A stretch of DNA of 64,000 nucleotides from Guptibacillus hwajinpoensis (GTDB lineage: Bacteria; Bacillota; Bacilli; Bacillales; Bacillaceae_O). Within the stretch, counting starts at the first letter, position 1, and each line of letters starts with the position of its first letter. The translations under genes were made by a program, and so were the position numbers. Positions 46,902-56,503 of the stretch are shown piece after piece. The notes under the pieces are model-generated. The model saw only the letters and a program-made list of their open reading frames with translations. It was not told where the DNA came from and ran no database searches. The stretch spans positions 1 through 64,000 of the forward strand of contig JAENYN010000003.1 in NCBI GenBank assembly GCA_016841765.1. Direction: 5' to 3'.

Positions 46902-47310
46902 CACGCAGTTTGGGCTGGTTATCGCGCCATATGAGTAAGTTATCACGCCAACCGGTGTGGTGTGCGGTGCCTCTGTGAGGGGTTTCCGGCGGTTTCTTGC
47001 TGTTTTTGCGCCAAATTAGTGACTTTTCACGCCAAATCGTATAGGTTTCACGCCACAGCGGTACACTTTCGCGCCAAACGGTCCATCTCCCGCCGTTCGG
47101 GCTGGTTATTGCGCCATATGAGTGAGTTATCACGCCAACCGGCATCACCTGCGAGTGCCTCTAAGTGTGCGGTTTACCGGCCGTTTCTCCCGGTTAACGC
47201 GCCAAATTAGTGACTTTCCACGCCAAATCGTGCATGTTTCACGTCACAACGGTACACTTTCACGCCAAAGGTCCGTTTCCCGCCATATGAACAAGTTATC
47301 ACGCCAACCG
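46902..47310. repeat. Large TGGCGTGAAA array on the minus strand, 21-bp phase
   Basis: CACGCCA, CGCGCCA or close forms start at 46902, 46923, 46944; 47007, 47028, 47049, 47070, 47089, 47110, 47131; and 47198, 47219, 47240, 47261, 47279, 47300. Nearly every step within a block is 21 bases, and the first gap (63) is 3 x 21. A higher-order repeat of about 187-191 bases is visible (GTTATCACGCCAACCGG recurs). Open frames across it spell WRE repeats but break at the 18-19-base steps. Confidence 0.9.
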
Positions 47311-47366
47311 ATTCCATGCGCAATCCTCCTATAAAGGACCGCTTTCAATCCCCGCCAGCCTGCATA

Positions 47367-47867
47367 TCATTCAACATGCGCCGCGCGATGGGCAAGCCGG
47401 CTCGAGGCAGCGGCGGCGATTGCGCCGACAATATCATCCAGAAATGTGTGGATCTCCCCGGTGCTTTTATCATTCAGCATTTTTAAGATGCCGGGTTTTT
47501 GTTTATCGATATATCCATAGTTCGTGAAACCGATCGACCCGTATACGTTTACGATTGATAGGGCGATGACTTCATCGATTCCGTATAAGCCTTCATCCCT
47601 TGAAATGATGTCGAGGAGCGGCTCATCGATAAGTTGTTTTTCAGCGAGGCGGTCGAGTGCGATGCCGGTTAAGATGGCGTTTTGCACTTCACGTTTCGCC
47701 AGGACGCGTTCAACGTTATGGAGACACACTTCCATTTTAAGGTCCTCATGGTAATTATACTGCAAAAAGTAGACAAGCTCTGCGATATCTTTAATTTTAA
47801 CACCACGTTCATCAAGCCACTTTCTGGCGGTGCTTTCTAATTGGGTTACTTCTCTTTCTGTATTCAA
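47367..47867 (-). CDS. yutG: Phosphatidylglycerophosphatase A-like protein (YutG)
   Basis: A protein of about 167 residues of the PgpA-like YutG family, with GIALDRLAEKQLIDEPL, DEGLYGIDEVIALSIVNVYGSIG and FLDDIVGAIAAAASSRLAH. PgpA enzymes remove phosphate from phosphatidylglycerol phosphate, but this soluble Firmicutes group lacks the membrane helices of E. coli PgpA, so the assignment is by family only. The TTG at 47867 is chosen because AGGGGTGA lies 5-8 bases before; a GTG at 47876 is inside that site. Confidence 0.85.
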   Translation of the reverse strand: MNTEREVTQLESTARKWLDERGVKIKDIAELVYFLQYNYHEDLKMEVCLHNVERVLAKREVQNAILTGIALDRLAEKQLIDEPLLDIISRDEGLYGIDEVIALSIVNVYGSIGFTNYGYIDKQKPGILKMLNDKSTGEIHTFLDDIVGAIAAAASSRLAHRAAHVE

Positions 47868-48071
47868 ACAATTCACCCCTGTTTTCGCTTTATGGATTGT
47901 GCCGGTGTTTCGGCATATCGTGCATGAAGGCCGATTCCCGCGGTAAGGTTATCTTTATTCTTTTCGTTTTATTTATTAATTTATTCGGCGATTTGCATGT
48001 AATATGACAAAAGTACAGAAACGGTTTCATAGGTATGAACGAGAGAATCATTTACAGCCGGGGGGAAAGAT

Positions 48072-49076
48072 ATGAGGTATCACCATCATGCTTCTGAAGA
48101 TGCTGGACGTCTTTTTCAGATGAACGGATATCAGGCATTCATGCAGGAAGGTTTTTTATATCTTATTGTTCCGGCAGGGGATTTGGAACCGGAAGACCTT
48201 GAGGAACTTCAAAAAGTCAGTTCCCATCTTACCCAACAGGGAGACAGGACGATCGGGACGATTCTTCCTTATGAAAATCGTGAACAAAGCAGCGGCAAAT
48301 CGATTTTGATCAAGGGAGGAAGGACGGCCGCCGGAAACGTTGGCAGAACGGGGCAGGAGCTTGCGCTTTTTCATCAGCGCGGCCGCATGTACGAAGGGGC
48401 GTTTTCAAAAAGGAACCGGTATGGGGCCTGGTACGATTTGTGGGTGAAGCGGATCGATGCACTTGAAGAATGGCGGAAAAATTATCGGAGCAGGAAGTAT
48501 ACAGAGTTTGAAACCTTGTTCCAGGAAACATTTCCCTATTACCTTGGCCTCGCTGAAAATGCCGTCCAATATCTGGTGGATACGGAAATCGATGTGCCGA
48601 AACAGCAATCCGATTCCGGTACGATATGCCATGAGCGCTTTGACCGTCAGGCATGGGTGGAAAATGGCCGGATAAAACTGCCGCACCGGTGGATATGGGA
48701 CCATCCGGCGCGGGATCTCGCTGAGTGGGTAAGAAGAGAAAGCGGATCCAGATACAAGCCTGACCAGCAAATGGCACGCAATTTTTTATATGAATACACC
48801 CGATTCCAGCCGCTGAGCCCATATGGATGGCGCCAGTTTTATGCAAGGCTGCTGTTTCCGCTCCGTTACTTTGAAACAGTTGAAGGGTTCTATCGGCAGG
48901 ACGGGACGGGAGCGAATGAAGAGCAGGCCCGCTATGAAAGAAGGCTGAATCGGATTGTGGAAAATGCCGGGGCAAACGAGGAAATGCTAAGGCAGATGCC
49001 TGCCATCATTGAGCAGGTGAGCGGAAATGCACAGGTGCAGCAGCTCGAATGGCTCCAGGAATCGCTCCGAAGGTAA
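48072..49076 (+). CDS. yutH: Spore coat-associated protein YutH (CotS-like kinase fold)
   Basis: A 334-residue protein related to YutH/CotS, spore-coat proteins with an aminoglycoside phosphotransferase-like fold. Kinase-type catalytic motifs are degenerate: CHERFDRQAWVENGRIKLPH corresponds to the HGDLHxxN region, and WIWDHPARDLAEWVRR to the DFD-type metal site. A structural coat role is more likely than activity. GGGGGGAAAG precedes the ATG. Confidence 0.85.
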   Translation: MRYHHHASEDAGRLFQMNGYQAFMQEGFLYLIVPAGDLEPEDLEELQKVSSHLTQQGDRTIGTILPYENREQSSGKSILIKGGRTAAGNVGRTGQELALFHQRGRMYEGAFSKRNRYGAWYDLWVKRIDALEEWRKNYRSRKYTEFETLFQETFPYYLGLAENAVQYLVDTEIDVPKQQSDSGTICHERFDRQAWVENGRIKLPHRWIWDHPARDLAEWVRRESGSRYKPDQQMARNFLYEYTRFQPLSPYGWRQFYARLLFPLRYFETVEGFYRQDGTGANEEQARYERRLNRIVENAGANEEMLRQMPAIIEQVSGNAQVQQLEWLQESLRR

Positions 49077-49183
49077 AAATAACGACACAGTTAGGGAAGG
49101 AAATTCCCGGGCAAGCGAGAAGTATGGGGGTAACGGTCTTTAACCGAAATGAGGAAAGCGAAGCGGAAAGGTTGTGGAAACAG

Positions 49184-50167
49184 TTGGATAAGCATTTTGT
49201 ATACGTTGCCCGAAAACTACCTGAAAAAGAGCTGAAACCGCTAAGAGAAATTGCTGAAGTCGAGATGTGGGAAAAAGAAGAGGAGCCCGTGCCGCATTCA
49301 ATTCTTCTGGAAAAGGCGGAGCGGGCCGATGCCCTGTTGACGATGCTGTCAGACCGGGTGGATAAGGAGCTGCTTGAGCGTGCGCCGGGCCTGAAAACCG
49401 TATCGAACATGGCGGTAGGTTATGACAATATTGATGTGGACGAGGCGACAGGGCATAAGGTCGCAATCGGGCACACCCCCGATATCCTGACGGATACGAC
49501 GGCCGACCTTGCCTTTGCCCTGCTGCTCGCATCCGCCCGCAGAATTGTCGAAGCTTCCGAAATTGTAAAAGAAGGGCGCTGGGGCCACTGGTCGCCGTTT
49601 TTTATGGCGGGGTCAGATGTTCACCATAAAACGATCGGTATTGTCGGCATGGGCCGGATCGGCGAAGCGGTTGCAAAAAGGGCGAAAGGATTTGATATGG
49701 AGATTCTTTATCATAACCGCTCGCGGAAACCGGAAGCGGAACAGCAGCTTAATGCCCGGTATTGCGGTTTTGAAGAACTTTTGAACCGCTCTGATTTTGT
49801 TGTGTGCCTGACGCCGCTCACTGAGGAGACCCGCCATTTATTTAACAAAGAGGCCTTTCAGGCAATGAAGCCAGAGGCATTGTTCATCAATGTCGCCAGA
49901 GGGGCGGTTGTAGACGAAGAAGCGTTATATGATGCCCTAACAGGCGGTGAAATTGCCGGAGCCGGCCTGGATGTTTTTGAAAAAGAACCGATTTCAGCTG
50001 ACCATCCGCTGCTGTCTTTGAAGCAGGTGACCGCATTGCCGCATATCGGCAGTGCCAGCACAGAAACGAGGCGCTTGATGGCCCGGACTGCGGTAGAAAA
50101 CATTATCCATGTGCTGTCGGGCCGCCCGGAAGAGGCCAAAGTTGTGAACAGGGATGTTCTTTCTTAG
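49184..50167 (+). CDS. D-2-hydroxyacid dehydrogenase (glyoxylate/hydroxypyruvate reductase type)
   Basis: About 327 residues, an NAD(P)-dependent D-isomer 2-hydroxyacid dehydrogenase. The cofactor motif is GIVGMGRIGEAV (about residue 148), and the catalytic Arg, Glu and His are in NVARGAVVDEEAL, AGLDVFEKEP and LPHIGSAS. YvcT/GyaR-like proteins reduce glyoxylate, hydroxypyruvate or 2-ketogluconate. The start is uncertain: homology begins at DKHFVYVARKLPEKE, suggesting the TTG at 49184. The frame stays open upstream to an ATG at 49124 and further into yutH. Confidence 0.85.
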   Translation: MDKHFVYVARKLPEKELKPLREIAEVEMWEKEEEPVPHSILLEKAERADALLTMLSDRVDKELLERAPGLKTVSNMAVGYDNIDVDEATGHKVAIGHTPDILTDTTADLAFALLLASARRIVEASEIVKEGRWGHWSPFFMAGSDVHHKTIGIVGMGRIGEAVAKRAKGFDMEILYHNRSRKPEAEQQLNARYCGFEELLNRSDFVVCLTPLTEETRHLFNKEAFQAMKPEALFINVARGAVVDEEALYDALTGGEIAGAGLDVFEKEPISADHPLLSLKQVTALPHIGSASTETRRLMARTAVENIIHVLSGRPEEAKVVNRDVLS

Positions 50168-50275
50168 GCCGGCGTCTGACAGGTTTTTTGCTATTTCCTT
50201 TTCTGCCTTTTTTGGACAACCCTCACAAACGACTCGGAAAGAATCATCGCTGCCTTTTGGCGGATATCCCTTGTA

Positions 50276-50290
50276 AATTTTCAGAATTGA
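50276..50290. promoter_or_regulatory. Candidate CodY box at the hom promoter
   Basis: AATTTTCAGAATTGA matches 11 of 15 positions of the CodY consensus AATTTTCWGAAAATT and touches the -35 element. Such matches also occur by chance in AT-rich DNA. Confidence 0.35.
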
Positions 50291-50315
50291 ATTTATAATG
50301 TCCTTTATATATAAA
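50287..50315 (+). promoter_or_regulatory. Sigma-A promoter of hom-thrCB
   Basis: TTGAAT, a 17-base spacer, TATAAA, about 40 bases before the hom start. No T-box or other riboswitch was found between promoter and gene. Confidence 0.6.
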
Positions 50316-50356
50316 CACATGTATTGTATATAAAAACACTTTGTGGGGTGAAAGAA

Positions 50357-51658
50357 ATGGCAGAAAACATTTCGGTAGGACTTCTTGGTCTTGGAACAGT
50401 CGGGAGCGGTGTTGTCCGGATCATCGAGAACCACCAGGATAAGATTATGCATCAAGTCGGCTGTTCGGTTGATATTAATAAGGTACTTGTAAAGGATATG
50501 AACAAGGCCCGGAAAGTGAAAGTGGATGAAGGCCTTTTGACAAGCGATCCGTATGATGTCCTTGATAATCCGGACATCGATGTCGTCATTGAGGTAATGG
50601 GCGGAATTGAAGATTCAAGGCGATACATCCTTCACGCCCTGAACAATAAAAAGAACGTTGTGACCGCAAACAAAGATTTAATGGCACTGCACGGCACTGA
50701 GCTGCTGAAAGCCGCTGCTGAAAACGGGTGCGATCTTTTCTATGAAGCAAGTGTGGCGGGCGGCATACCGATCCTGCGGAGCCTTGTGGAAGGCCTGGCA
50801 TCGGACCGGATCAAAAAAATGATGGGGATCGTCAATGGGACGACAAATTATATTTTGACGAAAATGTCGCAGGAAGGCAGAGCCTATGAGGATGTATTGA
50901 AAGAAGCCCAGGAGCTCGGATATGCCGAATCCGACCCGACAGCCGATGTGAGCGGCCTTGATGCGGCCCGTAAGATGGCAATCATGGCGACTCTCGGCTT
51001 TTCAATGAACATGGACCTTGATGATGTCGAGCTTCAAGGAATCGAAAATGTGACAGAGGAAGATATCAAGTACGGACAGCAGCTTGGCTACACGATGAAA
51101 CTGATCGGGATTGCCGATCGGATGGAAGACAAAGTGGAAGTCAGCGTCCAGCCGGCTTTCCTGCCAGATGCACACCCGCTTTCCTCTGTCCACAACGAGT
51201 TCAACGCAGTCTATGTATACGGAGAAGCTGTCGGTGAAACGATGTTTTACGGACCCGGCGCTGGCGAGCTTCCAACCGCAACTGCTGTTGTTTCTGACCT
51301 TGTCGAAGTGATAAAAAACAAACGCCTGGGCGTTAACGGGCAATCAGCGGTCACCCCGCAATATCCGAAAAAATTGAAAGAAAGCGATGAAGTGTTTGCG
51401 CAGTACTTTTGCCGCCTGCACGTCCTAGACGAGGCCGGTGTGCTGGCACGCCTCACCACTCTATTTGCGGATGAAGGAGTCAGTTTCGAAAAAATTCTGC
51501 AGCTGCCTTTGAAGGAAAAAGGGACAGCCGAGCTCGTTTTGATCACCCATACTGCTTCGAAGTCGGCGTATGAAAACATCAAACAGCGGCTCAATGACGA
51601 ACAGGCCGTCCTGAATGTGAAAAGTGTTTACAGAGTTGAAGGAGGCAAAGAATCATGA
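50357..51658 (+). CDS. hom: Homoserine dehydrogenase
   Basis: A 433-residue enzyme that reduces aspartate semialdehyde to homoserine, the branch to threonine and methionine. NAD(P) motif [12 protein letters not shown] at the start, catalytic region [14 protein letters not shown] and TNYILTKMS in the middle, and a C-terminal ACT domain ([20 protein letters not shown]) typical of threonine feedback. The ATG at 50357 follows GGGGTGAAAG and gives the same length as B. subtilis. First gene of hom-thrC-thrB. Confidence 0.97.
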   Translation: MAENISVGLLGLGTVGSGVVRIIENHQDKIMHQVGCSVDINKVLVKDMNKARKVKVDEGLLTSDPYDVLDNPDIDVVIEVMGGIEDSRRYILHALNNKKNVVTANKDLMALHGTELLKAAAENGCDLFYEASVAGGIPILRSLVEGLASDRIKKMMGIVNGTTNYILTKMSQEGRAYEDVLKEAQELGYAESDPTADVSGLDAARKMAIMATLGFSMNMDLDDVELQGIENVTEEDIKYGQQLGYTMKLIGIADRMEDKVEVSVQPAFLPDAHPLSSVHNEFNAVYVYGEAVGETMFYGPGAGELPTATAVVSDLVEVIKNKRLGVNGQSAVTPQYPKKLKESDEVFAQYFCRLHVLDEAGVLARLTTLFADEGVSFEKILQLPLKEKGTAELVLITHTASKSAYENIKQRLNDEQAVLNVKSVYRVEGGKES

Positions 51659-52716
51659 TGTGGAAAGGACTGCTGTCCGAATATGAATCGTTTTTGCCTG
51701 TAACTGAAAAAACACCCGTACTTTCGCTGAACGAAGGCAATACGCCACTGATCCCGCTCGTCCATCTGTCGGAGGAATGGGGAATCGAGCTGTATGTGAA
51801 AGTGGAAGGAGCCAATCCGACCGGATCGTTCAAAGACCGGGGCATGGTGATGGCGGTGGCGAAAGCGAAAGAAGAAGGCAGCGATGCTGTCATCTGCGCA
51901 TCGACCGGAAACACATCGGCTTCGGCCGCGGCCTTTGCTGCCCGGGCCGGGCTGCGCTGCATCGTCGTCATTCCCGAAGGCAAGATCGCCATGGGCAAAC
52001 TGGCGCAGGCGGTCATGTATGGAGCGGAAGTATATTCGATTGAGGGCAACTTTGACCAGGCGCTGACAATGGTGCGCAATATCAGTGAAGAAGGGCCCTA
52101 CACCCTTGTTAATTCCGTCAATCCGTACAGGCTTGAAGGCCAAAAAACAGCAGCTTTCGAAGTATGCGATCAGCTGGGGAAGGCTCCTGACGTCCTTGCT
52201 ATTCCGGTTGGCAATGCCGGAAATATCTCAGCTTACTGGAAAGGGTTCAAGGAATACCATGAGAAAAAAGGAACCGACCTTCCGGAAATGCGCGGGTTTG
52301 AAGCAGAAGGGGCAGCGGCAATCGTGCGCAATAAAGTGATTGAAGACCCGGAAACCATCGCCACAGCCATCCGGATCGGAAATCCCGCCAGCTGGGATAA
52401 GGCAGTGGCTGCCGCTGAAGAATCGAATGGAAAAATCGGCGAAGTGACGGACGGTGAAATCCTTGAAGCTTACAGCCTACTGGCAAAGACAGAAGGAATT
52501 TTTGCCGAACCGGCATCCTGCGCTTCGATTGCCGGCTTGATAAAACAAATCGAAAGCGGGGAGGTCAAGCGGGGCTCTACCGTTGTCGCTGTTTTGACCG
52601 GCAATGGACTGAAGGACCCTTCCGTTGCCATTGACACTGCTGAAGTCAAGCCGATCGTCCTCCCAAATGACGAACAGGAGGTCCGAAACAGGATCGAAAG
52701 GGCTGTCCACCAATGA
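51655..52716 (+). CDS. thrC: Threonine synthase
   Basis: A 353-residue PLP enzyme converting O-phosphohomoserine to threonine. The PLP lysine is in TGSFKDRGM (about residue 60), with the phosphate loop [13 protein letters not shown]. It overlaps the hom stop (ATGA) and has GGAGG 9 bases upstream, so it is coupled to hom. A second ATG three bases on is also possible. Confidence 0.97.
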   Translation: MMWKGLLSEYESFLPVTEKTPVLSLNEGNTPLIPLVHLSEEWGIELYVKVEGANPTGSFKDRGMVMAVAKAKEEGSDAVICASTGNTSASAAAFAARAGLRCIVVIPEGKIAMGKLAQAVMYGAEVYSIEGNFDQALTMVRNISEEGPYTLVNSVNPYRLEGQKTAAFEVCDQLGKAPDVLAIPVGNAGNISAYWKGFKEYHEKKGTDLPEMRGFEAEGAAAIVRNKVIEDPETIATAIRIGNPASWDKAVAAAEESNGKIGEVTDGEILEAYSLLAKTEGIFAEPASCASIAGLIKQIESGEVKRGSTVVAVLTGNGLKDPSVAIDTAEVKPIVLPNDEQEVRNRIERAVHQ

Positions 52717-53630
52717 AGCCGCCTTTTTCCATCCGTGTCCCGGGCAGCACTTCAAACCTCGGGCCGGGCTTTGACTCCATCGGACTTGCCGTAAACCGGT
52801 ATTTGCAGCTGGACGTGTTCGCGGCTGAAAAATGGCAGTTCCATTCCCGATCTTCAGAAGTGATCGGAATTCCAGGCGACGAACAAAACCTGATTTACCA
52901 GGCGGCTGAGTTCACTGCCGTGCAAAAAGGCCGCAGTGCCTCCGAGATGGAACCGTGTGAAGTGTTTGTCTCCAGTGAGATCCCAATGGCGCGCGGGCTC
53001 GGCAGCAGCGGAGCAGCAATCACCGCCGGGATTGAACTTGCCGACCAACTGCTTGATCTCGGTTTGACCAGAGCGGAAAAAGTCCGGATCGGATCCCTTT
53101 ATGAAGGCCATCCGGACAACGTCTCAGCTTCTTATTATGGCGGCTGCGTGATCGGCTGCCATACTTCCGAAGATACAAAAACAGTCCGGGCCGGCGTGCC
53201 TGACGTTGATATTGTGGCAGTCATCCCGGATTATGAACTGAAGACAAAGGATGCCCGCAACGTTCTCCCTGATGAATTCACCCGCCCCGGGGCAGTTGCG
53301 GCCAGTGCGGTGACAAACGTGCTCGTTGCCGCCTTTTTTCAAAAAGATTGGCCCCTTGCCGGTCAAATGATGGAACAGGATTCATTCCATGAGCCTTACC
53401 GGGCCAGCCTCGTTCCTGAACTGGAGCTGGCCAGAAAGGTGCGGGATAAAGTGGGGGCTTACAGCGCGGTCCTCAGCGGAGCAGGACCCACTGTCCTGTT
53501 TTTTGTCCCAAAAGGAGGTGCGGCCGAAGTGCAGGAAACACTCGCACTTATGTATCCGGACTGGCACACCGAGAGCATGGAACCGGCAGAAAAAGGACTG
53601 GCCGTTCTCCGGCAGGGTGAACGGGTATAG
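52713..53630 (+). CDS. thrB: Homoserine kinase
   Basis: A 305-residue GHMP kinase that phosphorylates homoserine. The ATP loop is [16 protein letters not shown] (about residues 90-105), the N-terminal motif [16 protein letters not shown] and the C-terminal GHMP motif [11 protein letters not shown] are present. It overlaps the thrC stop by four bases (ATGA). A terminator shared with yutI follows. Confidence 0.97.
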   Translation: MKPPFSIRVPGSTSNLGPGFDSIGLAVNRYLQLDVFAAEKWQFHSRSSEVIGIPGDEQNLIYQAAEFTAVQKGRSASEMEPCEVFVSSEIPMARGLGSSGAAITAGIELADQLLDLGLTRAEKVRIGSLYEGHPDNVSASYYGGCVIGCHTSEDTKTVRAGVPDVDIVAVIPDYELKTKDARNVLPDEFTRPGAVAASAVTNVLVAAFFQKDWPLAGQMMEQDSFHEPYRASLVPELELARKVRDKVGAYSAVLSGAGPTVLFFVPKGGAAEVQETLALMYPDWHTESMEPAEKGLAVLRQGERV

Positions 53631-53636
53631 AACATA

Positions 53637-53672
53637 AAAAAGCTCCTGCACAGAATATGTACAGGAGCTTTT
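53637..53672. terminator. Bidirectional terminator between thrB and yutI
   Basis: AAAAGCTCCTG and CAGGAGCTTTT around a 13-base loop; T-run on plus, A-run (T on minus) before. Confidence 0.9.
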
Positions 53673-53687
53673 ACATGCATTATGCCA

Positions 53688-53912
53688 TTAAAAGACTTGC
53701 TCAACCTCAAGTACGCCAGGAACCTCTTCCATAAGGGCGCGCTCAATGCCGGCTTTCAGAGTGATAGTGGAGCTCGGGCAGCTTCCGCATGCACCCATCA
53801 AACGTACTTTCACGATGCCGTCTTCGATATCTACTAATTCAACATCCCCGCCGTCACGAAGCAGGAAGGGACGGAGTTTATCCAATACTTCTTTCACTTG
53901 TTCTGTCATCAT
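53688..53912 (-). CDS. yutI: NifU-like Fe-S carrier (YutI)
   Basis: A 74-residue NifU C-terminal-domain protein. The cluster-binding CxxC is in [16 protein letters not shown], preceded by [13 protein letters not shown]. It probably carries Fe-S clusters from the Suf machinery to target proteins. The ATG at 53912 follows AAAGGAG; a longer frame to 53936 includes that site and is less likely. Convergent with thrB and divergent from yuzD. Confidence 0.93.
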   Translation of the reverse strand: MMTEQVKEVLDKLRPFLLRDGGDVELVDIEDGIVKVRLMGACGSCPSSTITLKAGIERALMEEVPGVLEVEQVF

Positions 53913-54166
53913 TAATCGACTCCTTTCCTTACCCATATTATAATAGGTCCAAACATAAAAATCTATCCGGCGGCTTTACTTTTTTTGTCCGTAATCAATT
54001 TTTTGGTAATATACTCCATTTGAAACAGTATACGCTCACCGCCGATCTGTAGTGAACCTTTTCCTTCAAAGCGAATGAAAACAGCCTGATGATGCGAACA
54101 ATAAAAATATACAGAAACGAAATTTCTGCTAAAATGGGGGTAAGCAACAATACAGGAGGAAACAAT

Positions 54167-54490
54167 ATGAAAGCAGAAAGCGTGACCATTTACGTATACG
54201 GGGCCGAACAGATTTGCGCCAGCTGTGTCGGAATGCCGTCATCAAAAGAGACATATGAATGGCTGAAAGCAGCCATCTCACGCAAATACCCGGAGCAGTC
54301 CTTCGGCATTGAATATGTGGACTTCCAAAATCCGCCGGAATCCGAAAAAGAATTCGCGGAGCGGGTCGTGGAGGAGGATCTCATTTATCCGGTAGTTGTC
54401 ATCGACGGAGAGATTATTGCGGAGGGGAACCCGCGGCTGAAGGACATTTATAAAGTAATGGAAAACCGGGGATATGAACCGGTACGCTGA
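54167..54490 (+). CDS. yuzD: YuzD family protein (DUF1462)
   Basis: A 107-residue thioredoxin-fold protein of the YuzD/DUF1462 family. It starts VTIYVYGAEQICASCVGMPS with a CxxC at the thioredoxin position and has YPVVVIDGEIIAEGNPRLKD later. A disulfide or metal role is likely but unproven. CAGGAGG precedes the ATG at 54167. In B. subtilis yuzD is beside yutI and yutJ as here. Confidence 0.85.
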   Translation: MKAESVTIYVYGAEQICASCVGMPSSKETYEWLKAAISRKYPEQSFGIEYVDFQNPPESEKEFAERVVEEDLIYPVVVIDGEIIAEGNPRLKDIYKVMENRGYEPVR

Positions 54491-54496
54491 TGATTT

Positions 54497-54520
54497 GCCC
54501 GGACGCGGTCCGGGTTTTTA
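54497..54520 (+). terminator. Terminator after yuzD
   Basis: CCCGGAC-gc-GGTCCGGG followed by five T. The rest of 54521-54789 shows no gene. Confidence 0.88.
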
Positions 54521-54789
54521 ATTTGAAGTTCTGGTTGTTGGAGAGTTACTGGTGATTCATTGGGTGTGCCGGTAATGCGCAAAGTGATCGGGAGGGAGAT
54601 ACCGACCACGAACCTGGAAGGAAGGCCTGCCGCTTTTAGTTGGAAAATAAAAAAATAGAAATTATTTACACCGAAAAAGTGATTCCGCGAGAAGGGCAAT
54701 AATAAAACAAGCCCATAGAAGAGTCCGTTTTATTGACGGAATGGCAGGTTTTCGTTAGCATAGTAATGGTTAATGAGAGGTGATTTGAA

Positions 54790-55026
54790 ATGATGCCTTT
54801 AGTTGAATTTTGCATCAGCAACCTGGCAAGCGGTTCCCAAAAAGCGAAAGAGCAGCTGGAAAAAGACCCGAACCTTGATGTTGTCGAATATGGCTGCCTG
54901 GGATATTGCGGAAAATGCTTCCAATCCCACTATGCGCTTGTGAACGGTGAAGTCGTCACCGGAAATACACCGGACGAGCTTGTCAACAATATTTATCAAT
55001 TCATTGAGGAAAATCCAATGTTTTAA
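54790..55026 (+). CDS. yuzB: YuzB family protein (DUF1450)
   Basis: A 78-residue protein of the YuzB/DUF1450 family. Four cysteines are arranged as FCISN near the start and [12 protein letters not shown] (about residues 36-47), suggesting a metal or Fe-S site. GAGGTGATTTG precedes the ATG. The role is unknown; its neighbours (yutI, yutM, yumC) are Fe-S and redox genes. A strong terminator follows 75 bases later. Confidence 0.88.
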   Translation: MMPLVEFCISNLASGSQKAKEQLEKDPNLDVVEYGCLGYCGKCFQSHYALVNGEVVTGNTPDELVNNIYQFIEENPMF

Positions 55027-55103
55027 GCAGCACGGGATTTGCTGCTGAATTTGATATAAACGAAGTGCCGGCCGATCTGGCACCATATATGACAGATAGC
55101 AAA

Positions 55104-55146
55104 CAAGAACGCCTGGATATAAAGACAGGTGTTCTTGTTTTTTTAT
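55104..55146 (+). terminator. Terminator after yuzB
   Basis: CAAGAACGCCTG and CAGGTGTTCTTG around GATATAAAGA, then seven T. Confidence 0.9.
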
Positions 55147-55250
55147 TGTCTTCTTGTCCTGAAGCCGCCCTTTAGCGGAATCAGTCTGCGGGAGTCTGTT
55201 TCCCATGGGGCTGATGTTAGTAAGTGAAAAGGTAACGGACCTTATTTTGT

Positions 55251-55430
55251 GTGACCAAAAGGTGCCTCACACCATCAAAAAAGGGAACGCATCCAGTTTT
55301 GCGTGACCGAAATGGACCTCACATCATCAAAAAGGGAACGCATCCTGTTTTGCGTGACCAAGATGTGCTTCACATCATCAGAAAGGGAACGAACCATGTT
55401 TTACGTGACCGGATGAGCTTCACCTTCCAA
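55251..55430. repeat. Tandem 51-52-bp units beginning GTGACC
   Basis: GTGACC starts at 55251, 55303, 55354 and 55405 (steps 52, 51, 51). Each unit contains TTCAC or CTCAC, ACATCATCAAAAAGGGAACG and a GTTTTGC before the next unit; the last unit is partial. The GCGTGA core recalls the 21-bp arrays. No gene overlaps. Confidence 0.88.
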
Positions 55431-55448
55431 AAGGCAACTTACCATAAT

Positions 55449-56150
55449 TCAAGGTGCCGGCGGTGTTTGTTCCTCTTTAATGAGGTAGTACTGGGTACGG
55501 GCTGCTTCCGCGAGTTGGGGCTCGTAGGCTTTGTTTTTATGGTGAAGGACTTTTGAGAAGTACGGTATGGCTTTACGGCTCTCGTCAAGGCGCCTGTAAA
55601 GTTCCCCTATCAAATAGTGGAGTCTCATCTCGCTCATGCCGCTGGCTGTGAAATCACCGGTTCGGTCAGATTCGAGGTAATAGGTGAGGGCCATGTTTAA
55701 AAACCGCTTTTCATTTGGTTGATCTCCATTTTTCCGGTAGAGCCATGCGGCTCTCAGGCACAATCCGCCAAGCATCTGGTTGCTTTGCCTGGTCAGTTTG
55801 CCGGTAAAGATGGCAAGCTTATATGTTTCGGCTGCTTTTTTAAACGTCCTGATGTGCGAATAGGAATCACCCTGCCCCCATTTTGCGGTAACTTCTTTTC
55901 GAAATACTATTTGGGCTTCCTCTTTTAAATTGTCTTTGGACAATTCTCCACCCGCAAATCCGCAGTCCGGGCAAATGTGTATGTAATAAAGATCGGGGTC
56001 ATACTCAAGGTCTTTGTACCAAATGCAAAAATCAGCATCACGCGCTTCAGTCCGGACGAAACGGGATCGCAGTTGCTTACTTGTATAGTCGGTGCCGCAT
56101 TGCGGGCATGTATATGATTTGTCATAGAAGGGCTGAATTTCCTGTTCCAC
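55449..56150 (-). CDS. DUF2225 protein with zinc-finger-like cysteines
   Basis: A 233-residue DUF2225 protein. Two CxxC pairs, YTCPQCGTDY (about residues 14-17) and HICPDCGFAG (about 58-61), should bind one zinc ion. The rest is helical and TPR-like (LHYLIGELYRRLDESRKAIPYFSKVL). Function is unknown. The start is GTG at 56150 with AAAGGA upstream. It is divergent from the nucleoside transporter and has no visible partner gene. Confidence 0.82.
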   Translation of the reverse strand: MEQEIQPFYDKSYTCPQCGTDYTSKQLRSRFVRTEARDADFCIWYKDLEYDPDLYYIHICPDCGFAGGELSKDNLKEEAQIVFRKEVTAKWGQGDSYSHIRTFKKAAETYKLAIFTGKLTRQSNQMLGGLCLRAAWLYRKNGDQPNEKRFLNMALTYYLESDRTGDFTASGMSEMRLHYLIGELYRRLDESRKAIPYFSKVLHHKNKAYEPQLAEAARTQYYLIKEEQTPPAP

Positions 56151-56370
56151 AAGCTTACATCCTTTCCAAAAAAAGAAACGACTTTTGTTCTAACTCTACT
56201 AAAGCGGTTAAAAAGTTACAATAGATATTCGGTGACAAAAGCGGTTTGTCTTCACTAAAAACAGGCTGAAAGCAACCGGGCAGGAAGTAAAGGGCTGTGT
56301 TGAAAAATCGTTCAAATTTTAACATTAATTTTCACTTGTAATTTTGTCGTAATTTGATAGGATATAACTT

Positions 56371-56391
56371 GTAGGACATAAGATGTCTGAC
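56371..56391. promoter_or_regulatory. Palindromic operator-like site upstream of yutK
   Basis: GTAGGACAT-aag-ATGTCTGAC is a near-perfect palindrome of the kind bound by GntR-type repressors, about 110 bases before the transporter start. The regulator is not known. Confidence 0.5.
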
Positions 56392-56503
56392 GACATACCT
56401 TGAGAGAACGAAAAGAAAGCGGTTACGTATTCCTTAATGTTATAGAACAACTGATTTATCGTTCTGCTTTGCCAACAAGAATAAAACATGTGGGGTGAAT
56501 GAG

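Noticed and set aside
46651-47148. Minus-strand open frame spelling WRE repeats (165 codons)
   Set aside because: It is made by the 21-bp DNA array, which keeps frame only while steps are multiples of 3. The frame is lost at 18-19-base steps, no ribosome site precedes it, and the sister arrays give different peptides.
50168-50356. A T-box or threonine-specific leader before hom
   Set aside because: No T-box sequence (AGGGTGGNACCGCG type) and no terminator is present between the promoter and hom.
55251-55556. Plus-strand open frame of 101 codons with repeated THPVLRD peptides
   Set aside because: A by-product of the 51-52-bp tandem repeat; the step of 52 shifts the frame and the 3' part runs antisense into the DUF2225 gene.
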